From positions 496,001 to 560,000 of the forward strand of contig NZ_FYDG01000001.1 of the NCBI RefSeq assembly GCF_900187365.1: 64,000 nt of DNA. Direction: 5' to 3'. Positions 16,039 through 32,892 of this stretch are shown here, in pieces. Under the pieces are notes generated by a model. It worked only from the letters and a program-made list of their open reading frames with translations. It searched no databases and was not told the origin of the DNA. Numbering within the stretch: position 1 is the stretch's first letter; each line of letters starts with the position of its first letter. The DNA comes from Rhodoblastus acidophilus (GTDB lineage Bacteria > Pseudomonadota > Alphaproteobacteria > Rhizobiales > Beijerinckiaceae). Made by a program: the position numbers and the translations under genes.

Positions 16039-16515
16039 ATGGTGCGCAAGAATAGTGTTGTCGCGGCGTTTGGCGCGGTGCTCGCGCTCTCGCCGGCGTT
16101 CGCTCATCCGGCGGACAAATTCATCGCCAAGGCCATGCTGATGACCGCGGCGGCCGAGGTGAGTTCCGACAGCAAGCAGGCCTTCGAGACGTTCAACCAG
16201 GGCAAGGGGAAATTCCTTACCGGCATGGACGGCAATATCTACGTGTTCTGCGTCAACGCCGACACCGGCAAGTTCGTCGCCATGGGCAACGCCAATGCGA
16301 AAGATCTGCTCGGCCAGGACGTGAGAACGCTGAAGGACGAGACCGGCAAGGCCTATGGCCAGGAGATCTACGCCGCCGGACAAAAGAAGGAAGGCGAGAT
16401 CACCGAGGTCGACTATCTGTTCGCCAAGCCGAAGGACCCCAAGCCCGCCCTCAAGACGAGCTACGTGACGAGGGTGAACCAGGAGTTCGCCTGCGGCGTG
16501 GGCTATTACAACTAG
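16039..16515 (+). CDS. Exported single-cache-domain protein
   Basis: A 158 aa protein with a clear signal peptide (cleavage after about residue 22, PAFAHP). The rest reads as one sCache-type ligand-binding domain: long N-terminal helix (FIAKAMLMTAAAEVSSDSKQAFETFN), then FLTGMDGNIYVFCVNADTGKFVAMGNAN and LGQDVRTLKDETGKAYGQEIY. There is no transmembrane helix or output domain after it. It is therefore a free periplasmic sensor-like protein and may partner a receptor elsewhere. GGAGGAA six bases before the ATG is a strong ribosome binding site. Ligand unknown. Confidence 0.75.
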   Translation: MVRKNSVVAAFGAVLALSPAFAHPADKFIAKAMLMTAAAEVSSDSKQAFETFNQGKGKFLTGMDGNIYVFCVNADTGKFVAMGNANAKDLLGQDVRTLKDETGKAYGQEIYAAGQKKEGEITEVDYLFAKPKDPKPALKTSYVTRVNQEFACGVGYYN

Positions 16516-16531
16516 CCCGCCGACCGTGTCG

Positions 16532-17323
16532 TTACTGCAAGGCGAGCTTCGCCCCGACCAGCGCCAGCACGCCCGCGAGCAGGCCGCGCAACAATTTGTC
16601 GGGCGCGCGCGAGGCGAAGACGCTGGCCAGGGCCACGCCGGGAATCGAGCCCGCAAGCAGGGAAACCAGCATGCTCCAGTCCACCGACCCCATCGCCCAA
16701 TGGCCGGCCCCGGCGATCAGCGTGAGCGGCACGGCATGGGCGATGTCGGAGGCGACGATGCGCAGCGTCGGCATGCGCGGATAAAGCATCAGCAGCACCG
16801 TCACGCCAATGGCGCCGGCGCCCACCGAGGAAATGGTCACGAGGACGCCGAGCGTGGCGCCGAGCGCCACGGTCAGCCCGGCGATCACGCGGTCAGACAG
16901 CTTGTCGAACCGGGGCGCCAAGCGCGCCACCAGCCATGGCCGGAACAGCAGCGACAGCGCGGTGAGCCACAGCGCCAGACCGAGCGCGCAGGAAATGGCG
17001 GAGCCGGCCTGCCCCGATTTGAAGCCCATATGCCCGAGAACGAACAGGGTGAGCAGCGCCGCCGGCGCGCTGCCGCTGGCAAGACGCAGCACCACTTTCC
17101 AGTCGATGGTCTTGTTGGCGCCGTGGACGGTCGATCCGGCGATCTTGGTGATGCCGGCATAGAACAAATCGGTGCCGACCGCCGTGGCCGGATGAACGCC
17201 GAACAGCAGCACCAGCAGCGGAGTCATCAGCGAGCCGCCGCCCACGCCGGTCAAACCGACCATGCCGCCAACCAAAAGCCCCGAAAAAACAAAGGGCCAT
17301 TCCAGAATTCCATTCCAAGGCAT
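16532..17323 (-). CDS. TauE/SafE-family sulfite/organoanion exporter
   Basis: An inner-membrane protein of about 263 aa with the eight-helix pattern of the TauE/SafE (formerly DUF81) family. The signature LVGGMVGLTGVGGGSLMTPLL lies near the N-terminus and a second, inverted-repeat half follows (TISSVGAGAIGVTVLLMLYP). The ATG at 17323 is preferred to the longer frame because GGGAG lies about nine bases upstream and the first hydrophobic segment follows directly. Members export sulfite, sulfoacetate or related anions, and the substrate here is not evident. It converges on the cache-protein gene with 16 bases between stop codons. Confidence 0.8.
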   Translation of the reverse strand: MPWNGILEWPFVFSGLLVGGMVGLTGVGGGSLMTPLLVLLFGVHPATAVGTDLFYAGITKIAGSTVHGANKTIDWKVVLRLASGSAPAALLTLFVLGHMGFKSGQAGSAISCALGLALWLTALSLLFRPWLVARLAPRFDKLSDRVIAGLTVALGATLGVLVTISSVGAGAIGVTVLLMLYPRMPTLRIVASDIAHAVPLTLIAGAGHWAMGSVDWSMLVSLLAGSIPGVALASVFASRAPDKLLRGLLAGVLALVGAKLALQ

Positions 17324-17542
17324 CGGCCGCAGCTCCCATCCAGAGCTGCAGAATATTTTGTCTAGTGAAATAGTCAAATATTTTCTTGCGGCGCCGAACA
17401 GACTCGGCCCGCGTTTATGACGGTTCGTCAGAAGCTTACCGGCGGGCCATGATCTTGATCATTGGCAAAAAGCGCCAAAAGTGAAATATTTGCGACAAGG
17501 CCCCGCGTAAATTCGGGCCGGAGGAAGCCGAAGGAGGCTGAC

Positions 17543-19615
17543 ATGAGCGAAGTTCTGCCCGGCGACAGAAGAGTTTCGGGCCCGCGCCTGATCGCGCTGG
17601 TGGGCCCGTTCCAGAGCGGTAAGACAAGCTTGCTTGAATCCCTCCTGACCCGCGGCGGCGCGCTCGCCCGCCAGGGCTCGGTGCGGGACGGCTCCTCCGT
17701 GGGGGATTCCAGCCCCGAGGCGCGCGCCCACGCCGCCAGCGTCGAGGCCAATATCGCTTCGGTCGATTATCTCGGCGACCGTTTCACCTTCGTCGATCTT
17801 CCCGGCTCGCTCGAATTCGCGCACGAGGCCCGCAACGTCCTGCCGCTGTGCGACGCCGCCGTAGTGGTTTGCGAGGCCGACGAGCGCAAGACGCCCGCCT
17901 TGCGAGTGATCCTGCGCGAACTTGAGGATCTTGCCCTTCCGCGCGTCCTGTTCGTCAACAAGATCGACGCCGCCACCTTGCGCATCCGCGACGCGCTGGG
18001 GGTGCTGCAACCGGCCTCGCGCACGCCGTTGCTGCTGCGCCAGATCCCGATCTGGCAGAACGGCATCGTCACCGGCTTCATCGACCTCGCGCTCGAACGC
18101 GCCTTCGTCTATCGCGAACACGCCCCCTCCGTGGTGGTGGACGTGCCGGCCGGCGAATTGCCGAGCGAGAAGGAAGCGCGCTACACCATGCTGGAAAAGC
18201 TGGCGGACTATGACGACGCGCTGATGGAGGAACTGCTGTCCGACATCGAGCCGCCGCGCGACCAGATTTTCGACGGCCTCACCCGCGACCTGCGCCAGGG
18301 CAAGGTCGCCCCGGTGCTGATCGGCTCGGCGGCGGAGGGCCATGGCGTCACCCGCCTGCTCAAGGCGTTGCGCCACGAGGCGCCGTGCGTCGCCGAAACC
18401 CGCGCGCGGCTTGGCGTTTCGGACACGGGCGCGCCGCTCGCCCATGCGCTCAAGACCATCCACACCGCCCATGGCGGCAAGCTCACCTTCGCGCGCGTGT
18501 TGCGCGGCGCGTTCGCGGACGGCGCCGCTGTGAAAAGCGCCAGCGGCGAAGACCGCGTGTCCGGCCTGTCCCGCCTGATCGGATTGGCGGGCGCCAAGCA
18601 GCCCAAGGTGGAGGAAGGCGATTGCGTCGCCTTCGGCCGGCTCGACCATATCGCCACCGGCGACAGTTTCGGCGACGCGAAGGGCGGCGTTCCCGCGCCG
18701 GTCGTCCCCGCCGTCGCCCAGCCGCAGCCGGCCTATGCGCTGGCGGTGACGGTCAAGGAGCGCAAGGACGAGGCGCGGCTGGCCACCGCCATCGCCAAGC
18801 TGAGCGAGGAAGACCCCTCGCTGGTGTTCGTCCACGACCAGGAGGCCGGCGAAATGCGCCTCAACGGCCAGGGCGAAATGCATGTGCGCGTGGCGCTGGA
18901 GCGTCTGGCGGCTCGCTTCGGCGTCGTCGTCGAGACGCAAAGACCCGCCGTCGGCTACAAGGAGACGATCCGCCAGACCGCCAATGTGCGCGGACGCCAC
19001 AAGAAGCAATCCGGAGGCCATGGACAGTTCGGCGACGTCGTGCTCGATGTCGCGCCCCTGCCCCGCGGCGCGGGCTTCGTCTTCAAGGAAACCGTGCATG
19101 GCGGCGCGGTGCCGCGCAATTATTTCAGCGCGATCGAGGAAGGATGCCGCGACGCGCTGGAGCATGGACCGCTCGGCTTCCCGGTGGTCGACGTCGCGGT
19201 CACGCTGACCGACGGCTCGTACCATACCGTGGACTCCTCCGACATGGCGTTCCGCACGGCGGCGCGCCTCGGCGTGGCCGAAGCGCTCGGCAAGGCCGCG
19301 CCAGTGCTGCTCGAGCCCGTGCTGGCGGTGGAGATCACCGCCCCGAGCGAGTGCCTGTCGAAGATCACGGCGATCGTTTCGGCGCGACGCGGCCAGATTC
19401 TCGGCTATGACGCGCGCCCGGACTGGGAGGGATGGGACGTGCTGAACGCCCTGATCCCCGGCGCCGACATGGAGGGCTTCATCGTCGAGCTGCGCTCCGC
19501 CACGGCGGGTGTCGGCTCCTTCACCCAGAAATTCGACCATTGGGCCGAAATGATCGGCAAGTCGGCCGACGCCATCGTCGCGCATCGGGCGGCGGCCAGG
19601 GCGCCGGCGCACTGA
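17543..19615 (+). CDS. EF-G-like GTPase paralogue with altered GTPase motifs
   Basis: A 690 aa protein with the EF-G domain order: GTPase (P-loop GPFQSGKT at residues 21-28, NKIDA), domain II, domain III (LSEEDPSLVF...GEMHVRVALERL), domain IV (GRHKKQSGGHGQFGDV) and C-terminal domain V. The G domain departs from canonical EF-G. The DTPGH motif is DLPGS at residues 85-89, so the catalytic histidine is a serine, and no RGITI-type switch I is visible. This places it in the EF-G-like branch rather than translocase FusA. AAGGAGG five bases before the ATG is near-perfect. It is not next to rpsL/rpsG/tuf. A specialised ribosome-associated role is possible but unproved. Confidence 0.85.
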   Translation: MSEVLPGDRRVSGPRLIALVGPFQSGKTSLLESLLTRGGALARQGSVRDGSSVGDSSPEARAHAASVEANIASVDYLGDRFTFVDLPGSLEFAHEARNVLPLCDAAVVVCEADERKTPALRVILRELEDLALPRVLFVNKIDAATLRIRDALGVLQPASRTPLLLRQIPIWQNGIVTGFIDLALERAFVYREHAPSVVVDVPAGELPSEKEARYTMLEKLADYDDALMEELLSDIEPPRDQIFDGLTRDLRQGKVAPVLIGSAAEGHGVTRLLKALRHEAPCVAETRARLGVSDTGAPLAHALKTIHTAHGGKLTFARVLRGAFADGAAVKSASGEDRVSGLSRLIGLAGAKQPKVEEGDCVAFGRLDHIATGDSFGDAKGGVPAPVVPAVAQPQPAYALAVTVKERKDEARLATAIAKLSEEDPSLVFVHDQEAGEMRLNGQGEMHVRVALERLAARFGVVVETQRPAVGYKETIRQTANVRGRHKKQSGGHGQFGDVVLDVAPLPRGAGFVFKETVHGGAVPRNYFSAIEEGCRDALEHGPLGFPVVDVAVTLTDGSYHTVDSSDMAFRTAARLGVAEALGKAAPVLLEPVLAVEITAPSECLSKITAIVSARRGQILGYDARPDWEGWDVLNALIPGADMEGFIVELRSATAGVGSFTQKFDHWAEMIGKSADAIVAHRAAARAPAH

Positions 19616-19650
19616 ATCGCGCGCTCCGGCGGTTTCGCATTCCCGAAAGC

Positions 19651-19678
19651 GGGCGTTCGCCAGAACGCCCGTTTTTTT
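19651..19678 (+). terminator. Intrinsic terminator after the EF-G-like gene
   Basis: Perfect 8 bp stem GGGCGTTC/GAACGCCC with a four-base loop, followed by G and seven T. It lies 36 bases after the stop of the EF-G-like gene and directly before the convergent Crp/Fnr gene. Confidence 0.9.
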
Positions 19679-19694
19679 ACCGCGCCGCCGCCCG

Positions 19695-20414
19695 TCAGCC
19701 GCGCGAGGCGCCGCCGTGCGCCTTGTCTTCCGACAAATAGGCTTCCAGGCGCGCGCGCGACGGGATCATCACGCCGCCATATTTCATTTCGATCAGCCCC
19801 TTGTCGGCCAGACTGCGCAGCAGACGACTCACCCTTTGGCGCGAGCCGAAGCCGAATTGCGAGATATGCGTCTGGGTGACCGGCGCCGCCTGCCCTTCCT
19901 TCGCCAGCGCCACGGCGTCGGACGACGCCAGAAGCAACAGGTAGACCAGGCGCTTTTCGGGCCCGTAGGCGGCGAAGGACAAGGCCCAACCGGTCAAAAG
20001 ACGGGTCCACTCCCCGACCATATCGACCACGGCGAGCAGCGCCGAGGCATTGCGTCCCACCAAACGCTGCACGTCGCGCGCCGGAATGGCCACCAGAGTC
20101 GCATTTGCGGAACTCCACAGGTCGCACATCATCGGCGCTGTCCCGAACACGCCGATCCAGCTCATCCACTTCCCAGGCAGAATTGGCAGGTAGGAAAAAC
20201 CGCCATCAGCAGTCGACAGCACATAATCCAGGCTGCCATGAGCAACATAGCGTAAATACTCAGGTCGATCCTCACGATCGGTCAACAATGTCCTCTCATG
20301 ATAATGTTCAACTCTTGCTTTTCCGCAGAGTTCGCGTCGTTCCTGTTCGCTCAGTCGCCCAAATACCGGGCAGGCTTGTATTATAGCTGGAACGTCAATT
20401 GCCTTAGCGTTCAT
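19695..20414 (-). CDS. Crp/Fnr-family transcriptional regulator
   Basis: About 239 aa: an N-terminal cyclic-nucleotide-binding-like beta barrel (residues ~15-125, CPVFGRLSEQERRELC...LPILPGKWMSWIGVFG), a dimerisation helix, and a C-terminal winged HTH (THISQFGFGSRQRVSRLLRSLADKGLIE). The FNR cysteine cluster is not evident and the cAMP-binding signature is not conserved, so neither FNR nor CRP identity is claimed. The ATG at 20414 is used; a GTG three codons upstream (20423) is possible and neither has a strong ribosome binding site. It is divergent from a small gene, and a 10 bp inverted repeat sits in the shared upstream region. Confidence 0.82.
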   Translation of the reverse strand: MNAKAIDVPAIIQACPVFGRLSEQERRELCGKARVEHYHERTLLTDREDRPEYLRYVAHGSLDYVLSTADGGFSYLPILPGKWMSWIGVFGTAPMMCDLWSSANATLVAIPARDVQRLVGRNASALLAVVDMVGEWTRLLTGWALSFAAYGPEKRLVYLLLLASSDAVALAKEGQAAPVTQTHISQFGFGSRQRVSRLLRSLADKGLIEMKYGGVMIPSRARLEAYLSEDKAHGGASRG

Positions 20415-20450
20415 AGAGTCCACACGTCAAATTGCGAAACGGAATGCAGC

Positions 20451-20509
20451 CGAAATGCTCCGCCATTGCGATGATTGGTCGAAACTTAACATTTAATCCG
20501 AGCATTTCG
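20451..20509. promoter_or_regulatory. Inverted repeat in the divergent crp-like / small-gene promoter region
   Basis: CGAAATGCTC at 20451-20460 and its exact reverse complement GAGCATTTCG at 20500-20509, 39 bases apart, within the 141 bp between the divergent start codons. The arms are too far apart for a single operator dimer but could be two half-sites or a looped control site. No regulator is assigned. Confidence 0.4.
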
Positions 20510-20555
20510 CCATAGCATGGTCTGGGGCAAATGGCACTTTTTTGGGGAGTTGAGC

Positions 20556-20831
20556 ATGAAGGTCGGGGAGGAATTGCACGACCAGACCAGGAGATTGGAC
20601 ACAATGGACGGTCCGGATTCTGGCGAAGATAGCAGCGCCTTGCTGGAAACGGTCGTCAACGCCCATTATCTGGCGTTGCAAATGCGCATGCTGGTCAAGG
20701 CGCGGCGGTTTACCGGCAGCGAGGCCACCGAATTGCTTGCCTCGGCCCTGACCGAATGGGCTCAACTCGCCGGCGGCGAATGTTTCGACTCCCCCACGCT
20801 CTCCGCCCTGAAAATGCGCGACAAGCATTGA
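20556..20831 (+). CDS. Small protein of unknown function
   Basis: A 91 aa soluble, mostly helical protein with no recognised domain (DSSALLETVVNAHYLALQMRMLVKARRF..., GSEATELLASALTEWAQLAG). The ATG at 20556 is chosen because GGGGAG lies six bases upstream. The frame is open to 20517 but without a ribosome binding site. It is divergent from the Crp/Fnr-type gene and may be its target, which is inference from position only. Confidence 0.6.
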   Translation: MKVGEELHDQTRRLDTMDGPDSGEDSSALLETVVNAHYLALQMRMLVKARRFTGSEATELLASALTEWAQLAGGECFDSPTLSALKMRDKH

Positions 20832-21330
20832 TCGCGCCGCGCGGGCCGGGTTTGACCCCGGCCACCCCGGACTCAGGACTGGGTGGGGGGCCTTACTGAC
20901 GCGTCAGGAGACCGGTGCAGCGCGCTGCACGCCGTGAGGCGCGTTGCGACGCGCTTCACGGCTACGCAAGCCGCGCCGGAAACATACGCCGAAACATTCT
21001 CCGGCGCGCCGACGGCCCGCCCAGGATCGTCTCGATATATTCTCGAAAAGAGCCAGCCGATCGCGATCGCGGCCTGACCGATCGGGCGCGCCGCATCGAC
21101 CTTTTCCGGGCGCAGACGTCTTTTCTACTTGTCAAGTCTCATATTTCCCTATAGAGACGCCAAGCCTCCTCAGCGGAGGCGACATATGCGGGAGGTTTTC
21201 CGGTCGCCAGCCGGGTCATGAACCGCACCGCAACCTGCAACCCGCGCGGACCGGGGACACCCGTCGCCGCGCATTTTTGTTTCGGCGTCTTCAAGACGTC
21301 GCGACAAATCGTCCTTAGGGAGCAGCCATT
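20832..21330. other. Gene-free region upstream of rplK
   Basis: 499 bases with no credible gene; the open frames present lack ribosome binding sites and family resemblance. The left half is GC-rich with short imperfect repeats built on CGCG. The right half holds a candidate promoter (21129-21155) and a 6 bp hairpin GCCTCC/GGAGGC (21164-21180) at the start of the presumed rplK leader. secE and nusG, often found here, are absent. Confidence 0.6.
21129..21155 (+). promoter_or_regulatory. Candidate promoter of the rplK operon
   Basis: TTGTCA (21129-21134) and TATAGA (21150-21155) in a locally AT-rich stretch, 15 bases apart, which is short of the ideal 17. It lies about 175 bases before rplK and is the best promoter-like pair in the gap. 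The implied leader is long enough for ribosomal-protein feedback control. Confidence 0.4.
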
Positions 21331-21759
21331 ATGGCAAAGAAGATCACGGGTTACGTGAAGCTTCAGGTTCCGGCCGGCGCGGCCAATCCGTCGCCGCCGA
21401 TCGGTCCCGCGCTCGGTCAGCGCGGCCTGAACATCATGGAATTCTGCAAGGCGTTCAACGCCAAGACCGCGCAGATGGAAAAGGGGACCCCGATCCCCGT
21501 CATCATCACCGCCTATGCCGACCGCTCCTTCACTTTCGAGATGAAGCAGCCGCCGGTCACCTTCTTCCTCAAGAAGGCGGCGGGCATCAAGTCCGGCTCC
21601 AAGACCACGGGTCGCGGCTTTGTCGGCAAGGTCACCCGCGCCCAGATCCGCGAAATCGCGGAGAAGAAGGCGGCGGACCTGAACTCGCATTCCGTCGAGT
21701 CCGCCATGGCGATGATCGAAGGATCCGCCAAGTCCATCGGCCTGGAAGTTGTGGGGTAA
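21331..21759 (+). CDS. rplK: 50S ribosomal protein L11
   Basis: Ribosomal protein L11 of the GTPase-associated centre, 142 aa as usual. The N-terminus [30 protein letters not shown] and the [16 protein letters not shown] and [10 protein letters not shown] blocks are characteristic, and the C-terminal rRNA-binding domain ([19 protein letters not shown]...[19 protein letters not shown]) is complete. GGGAG stands nine bases before the ATG. It is first gene of the rplKA unit and is separated from rplA by only three bases. Confidence 0.98.
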   Translation: MAKKITGYVKLQVPAGAANPSPPIGPALGQRGLNIMEFCKAFNAKTAQMEKGTPIPVIITAYADRSFTFEMKQPPVTFFLKKAAGIKSGSKTTGRGFVGKVTRAQIREIAEKKAADLNSHSVESAMAMIEGSAKSIGLEVVG

Positions 21760-21762
21760 GCC

Positions 21763-22461
21763 ATGAGCGGTAAGCGTATTGCCAAGGCTCGCGAGGGCAT
21801 CGAGCGCACCAAGCTCTATCCCATCGCCGAAGCCATCAAGCTGGTTCGCGAACGCGCTTCGGCCAAGTTCGACGAGACCATCGAAATCGCCTTGAACCTG
21901 GGCGTGGACCCCAAGCACGCGGACCAGATGGTGCGCGGCGTGGTCAACCTGCCCAACGGCACCGGCCGCACCCTTCGGGTCGCCGTGTTCGCCCGCGGCG
22001 CCAAGGCTGACGAAGCCAAGGCCGCCGGCGCGGACGTGGTCGGCGCGGAAGAACTGGTGTCCATCGTTCAGGGCGGCACGATCGACTTCGATCGCTGCAT
22101 CGCCACCCCGGACATGATGCCGCTGGTCGGCCGTCTCGGCAAGGTGCTCGGCCCGCGCGGCCTGATGCCGAACCCGAAGGTCGGCACGGTGACCATGGAT
22201 GTCGCGGCCGCGGTCGTCGCCTCCAAGGGCGGCGCTGTCGAGTTTCGCGTCGAAAAGGCCGGCATCGTGCAGGGCTCGGTCGGCAAGGCCTCGTTCGGCG
22301 ACGAGAAGCTGGCCGAAAACATCACCGCTTTCGTCGACGCCGTGGCCAAGGCCAAACCGGCCGGCGCGAAGGGCTCGTATCTGCAGCGCATGGCGATTTC
22401 CTCGACCATGGGACCGGGCGTAAAGGTTGATCCGTCTTCCATTTCGCTCACGCAGCACTAA
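21763..22461 (+). CDS. rplA: 50S ribosomal protein L1
   Basis: L1 stalk protein, 232 aa, full length. Conserved blocks: [33 protein letters not shown], the domain II segment [32 protein letters not shown] (the L1 signature) and the C-terminal [19 protein letters not shown]1 commonly represses its own operon by binding the rplK leader, and no such site was resolved here. It follows rplK by three bases. Confidence 0.98.
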   Translation: MSGKRIAKAREGIERTKLYPIAEAIKLVRERASAKFDETIEIALNLGVDPKHADQMVRGVVNLPNGTGRTLRVAVFARGAKADEAKAAGADVVGAEELVSIVQGGTIDFDRCIATPDMMPLVGRLGKVLGPRGLMPNPKVGTVTMDVAAAVVASKGGAVEFRVEKAGIVQGSVGKASFGDEKLAENITAFVDAVAKAKPAGAKGSYLQRMAISSTMGPGVKVDPSSISLTQH

Positions 22462-23086
22462 ATAGCGCTTGACGTGAATTTGCGTCGGAGCGCTTGACAA
22501 TTTGCAAAAATTCGTTCCGCCCCTCTTGGCAGGCGGGACGAACACGTTTACAAGATGTGTTTCGGGGATGTAGCGATCCTCGGTTTCCCGTTCAGGTCGC
22601 AAAGGGCCATTCCGCTTTGGTCGGATGAAAGCCGCGAACAAGATTTTTGGGCGCCCCGGGCCGCAGGGTCTGGATCGGCGCCTAAGGTTTTGCCGCTTCC
22701 CTTGGGCCCAATCGGGAACATTGAAGCTTCCGCTCGTAGCGTCAACAGGCGCTGCTGGCGGTGGATGGGCTGAAAGTTTGAGCTTTGGCTCCCGCCTTCA
22801 GCCCCGTCCTGTCCGAGACTGCCGGCGCTCTTGCCGTAAGGGAAGAGCTTAATCGTCGCGCAAACCATTGCGCGAGGCCAGCATAGACGGGGAAAGACCG
22901 GATTTCCTGGCGGGATAACCGCCGGACATGAGTTTGGTTCGAACCCTCTGATCCACAGGAGGCGCTCCGGCGCGATCCGAGTGGGGACAGGCGCATCGGC
23001 GCCGCGACGCTTGAGTGTAAGTGCTTCGCGGCATGTCGGCAACCGGCGGAGTCAGCGATGATTCCGTCAATTGAAGTGAGAGCACT
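22462..23086 (+). promoter_or_regulatory. Long rplJ leader region between rplA and rplJ
   Basis: 625 bases with no credible gene. Directly after rplA the decamer AGCGCTTGAC occurs twice (22464-22473 and 22489-22498), each followed by AATTTGC; the second contains a TTGACA box but no obvious -10. Next comes an 11 bp hairpin (22511-22521 with 22532-22542, one G-U pair) with no T run, which may attenuate read-through. The rest probably forms the L10(L12)4-binding leader that controls rplJL in most bacteria. That assignment is by position and not by a resolved motif. Confidence 0.55.
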
Positions 23087-23608
23087 GTGGACAGAGCGGA
23101 AAAAAAACAAGCCGTCGCCACGCTCCATGACGTCTTCGAGAAGACGGGCGTGGTCGTGGTGGCGAAATATTCCGGCCTGACCGTCGCCCAGCTGCAGAAA
23201 CTGCGCAAGCAGGCTCGCGATGCTGGTGCGAACGTGCAGGTGGCGAAAAACCGCCTCGCCAAGATCGCCCTCGACGGCACTGACGTCGCCTCCATCGGCG
23301 CCCTTCTCAAGGGCCCGACCCTGATCGCCCATTCGGTCGATCCGGTGGCGGCGCCCAAGGTCGCTGCGGCTTTCGCCAAGGATCACGACAAGTTCGTCAT
23401 CCTCGGCGGCGCCATGGGGACCACGGCCCTTAATGTGGATGGCGTGAAGTCGCTTGCGACCCTGCCGTCCCTGGACGAACTGCGCGGCAAGCTGGTTGGC
23501 CTCATCCAGGCCCCGGCGACCAAGCTCGCGCAGCTCACGACCGCCCCCGCCAGCAAGCTGGCGCGCGTGGTCGGGGCCTATGCCGCGAAGGACGAAGCCG
23601 CCGCGTGA
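23087..23608 (+). CDS. rplJ: 50S ribosomal protein L10
   Basis: L10, base of the L12 stalk, 173 aa. It begins at a GTG that gives the family N-terminus [20 protein letters not shown], followed by [22 protein letters not shown] and [15 protein letters not shown]. The C-terminal helix that binds L12 dimers ([13 protein letters not shown]) is present. The N-terminal match to other alphaproteobacterial L10 proteins fixes the GTG start, with a GAGAG element upstream. It is followed by rplL after 60 bases. Confidence 0.97.
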   Translation: MDRAEKKQAVATLHDVFEKTGVVVVAKYSGLTVAQLQKLRKQARDAGANVQVAKNRLAKIALDGTDVASIGALLKGPTLIAHSVDPVAAPKVAAAFAKDHDKFVILGGAMGTTALNVDGVKSLATLPSLDELRGKLVGLIQAPATKLAQLTTAPASKLARVVGAYAAKDEAAA

Positions 23609-23668
23609 GGCGTGGCTGGCGAAGCAAACCTTTAACCGAACCAAACTTCAAACAACGGAACTAAGAAA

Positions 23669-24043
<375 letters not shown>

Positions 24044-24075
24044 TTTGGGGGTTTTTCTCCCTGTTGCGTAAAGGC

Positions 24076-24133
24076 GGTCCCGGGGGTCTCCCCGGGGCCG
24101 TCGAGCCGTCCCAGGGGGCTGAAAACCCTGGGC
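24076..24133 (+). promoter_or_regulatory. Tandem hairpins in the rplL-rpoB spacer
   Basis: A 10 bp GC stem (24076-24085 with 24090-24099, one G-U pair, loop of four) is followed by a second stem CCCAGGG/CCCTGGG with an eight- to nine-base A-containing loop at about 24111-24133. Neither is followed by a T run. The position matches the attenuator/processing region known between rplL and rpoB in other bacteria. Function here is inferred. Confidence 0.4.
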
Positions 24134-24288
24134 GCGCGAGGGGGAAGACCTCGGGAAAAAACTTCCAGGATTTTGCGCGGCCCCGGGCTTTTCAGCGGCG
24201 CCGCGCGACCCCGGCCGGTCCTTGCCGACCATTCCGGGAGGGGCGGAGGTCAATTCGGACCCGCCAGCAATGAGGTGCGAGGAGCGAC

Positions 24289-28422
<4,134 letters not shown>

Positions 28423-28527
28423 TTTCGGGGAGGCGCCGCGCCTCCCCGCCCCCATGGCGTCCGCGGCCGCGCGCGGACGCCCCTGAAATTAAAGCGAGCA
28501 TCCCCAAGGGGATCGCAGGAGAACAGC

Positions 28528-32709
<4,182 letters not shown>

Positions 32710-32721
32710 ACGAGACTTTGC

Positions 32722-32749
32722 AAAGGCCGCGAAAGCGGCCTTTGTTTTT
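32722..32749 (+). terminator. Intrinsic terminator of the rpoBC operon
   Basis: Perfect 9 bp stem AAAGGCCGC/GCGGCCTTT with a GAAA tetraloop, followed by G and five T, 12 bases after the rpoC stop. Confidence 0.95.
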
Positions 32750-32892
32750 CCGACACGATGGGAAGAGCTTGCTCTCCCGTTGCGGGAGAAGGAGTCCCGG
32801 CGCCAAACGTCGGGACGGATCGGGAGGCGTCAGCCGCCGATCACCCGTTTGCAATTGAGGGAAGCCCCCTCATCCGGTCGCTCGGCTGGGGA

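Noticed and set aside
17455..17468. TTGATCATTGGCAA as an FNR/Anr box before the EF-G-like gene
   Set aside because: Only the first half-site matches TTGAT-N4-ATCAA; the second half (GGCAA) has two changes.
17459..19612. 717-codon minus-strand open frame opposite the EF-G-like gene
   Set aside because: Exact shadow of a gene with clear EF-G motifs; its translation has no family resemblance.
20532..20548. TGGCAC before the small 91-residue gene as a sigma-54 promoter
   Set aside because: No TTGC element at the required spacing; the sequence continues as TTTTTTGGGG.
22936..22945. GGTTCGAACC in the rplJ leader, like a tRNA T-arm
   Set aside because: The flanking bases do not form a T stem, and no acceptor or anticodon arm can be drawn around it. 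It is a plain short palindrome.
32773..32790. CTCCCG/CGGGAG hairpin after rpoC as a third copy of the palindromic element
   Set aside because: Only a short GC stem is shared; the GGGTGAGGGG box and the second inverted end are absent.
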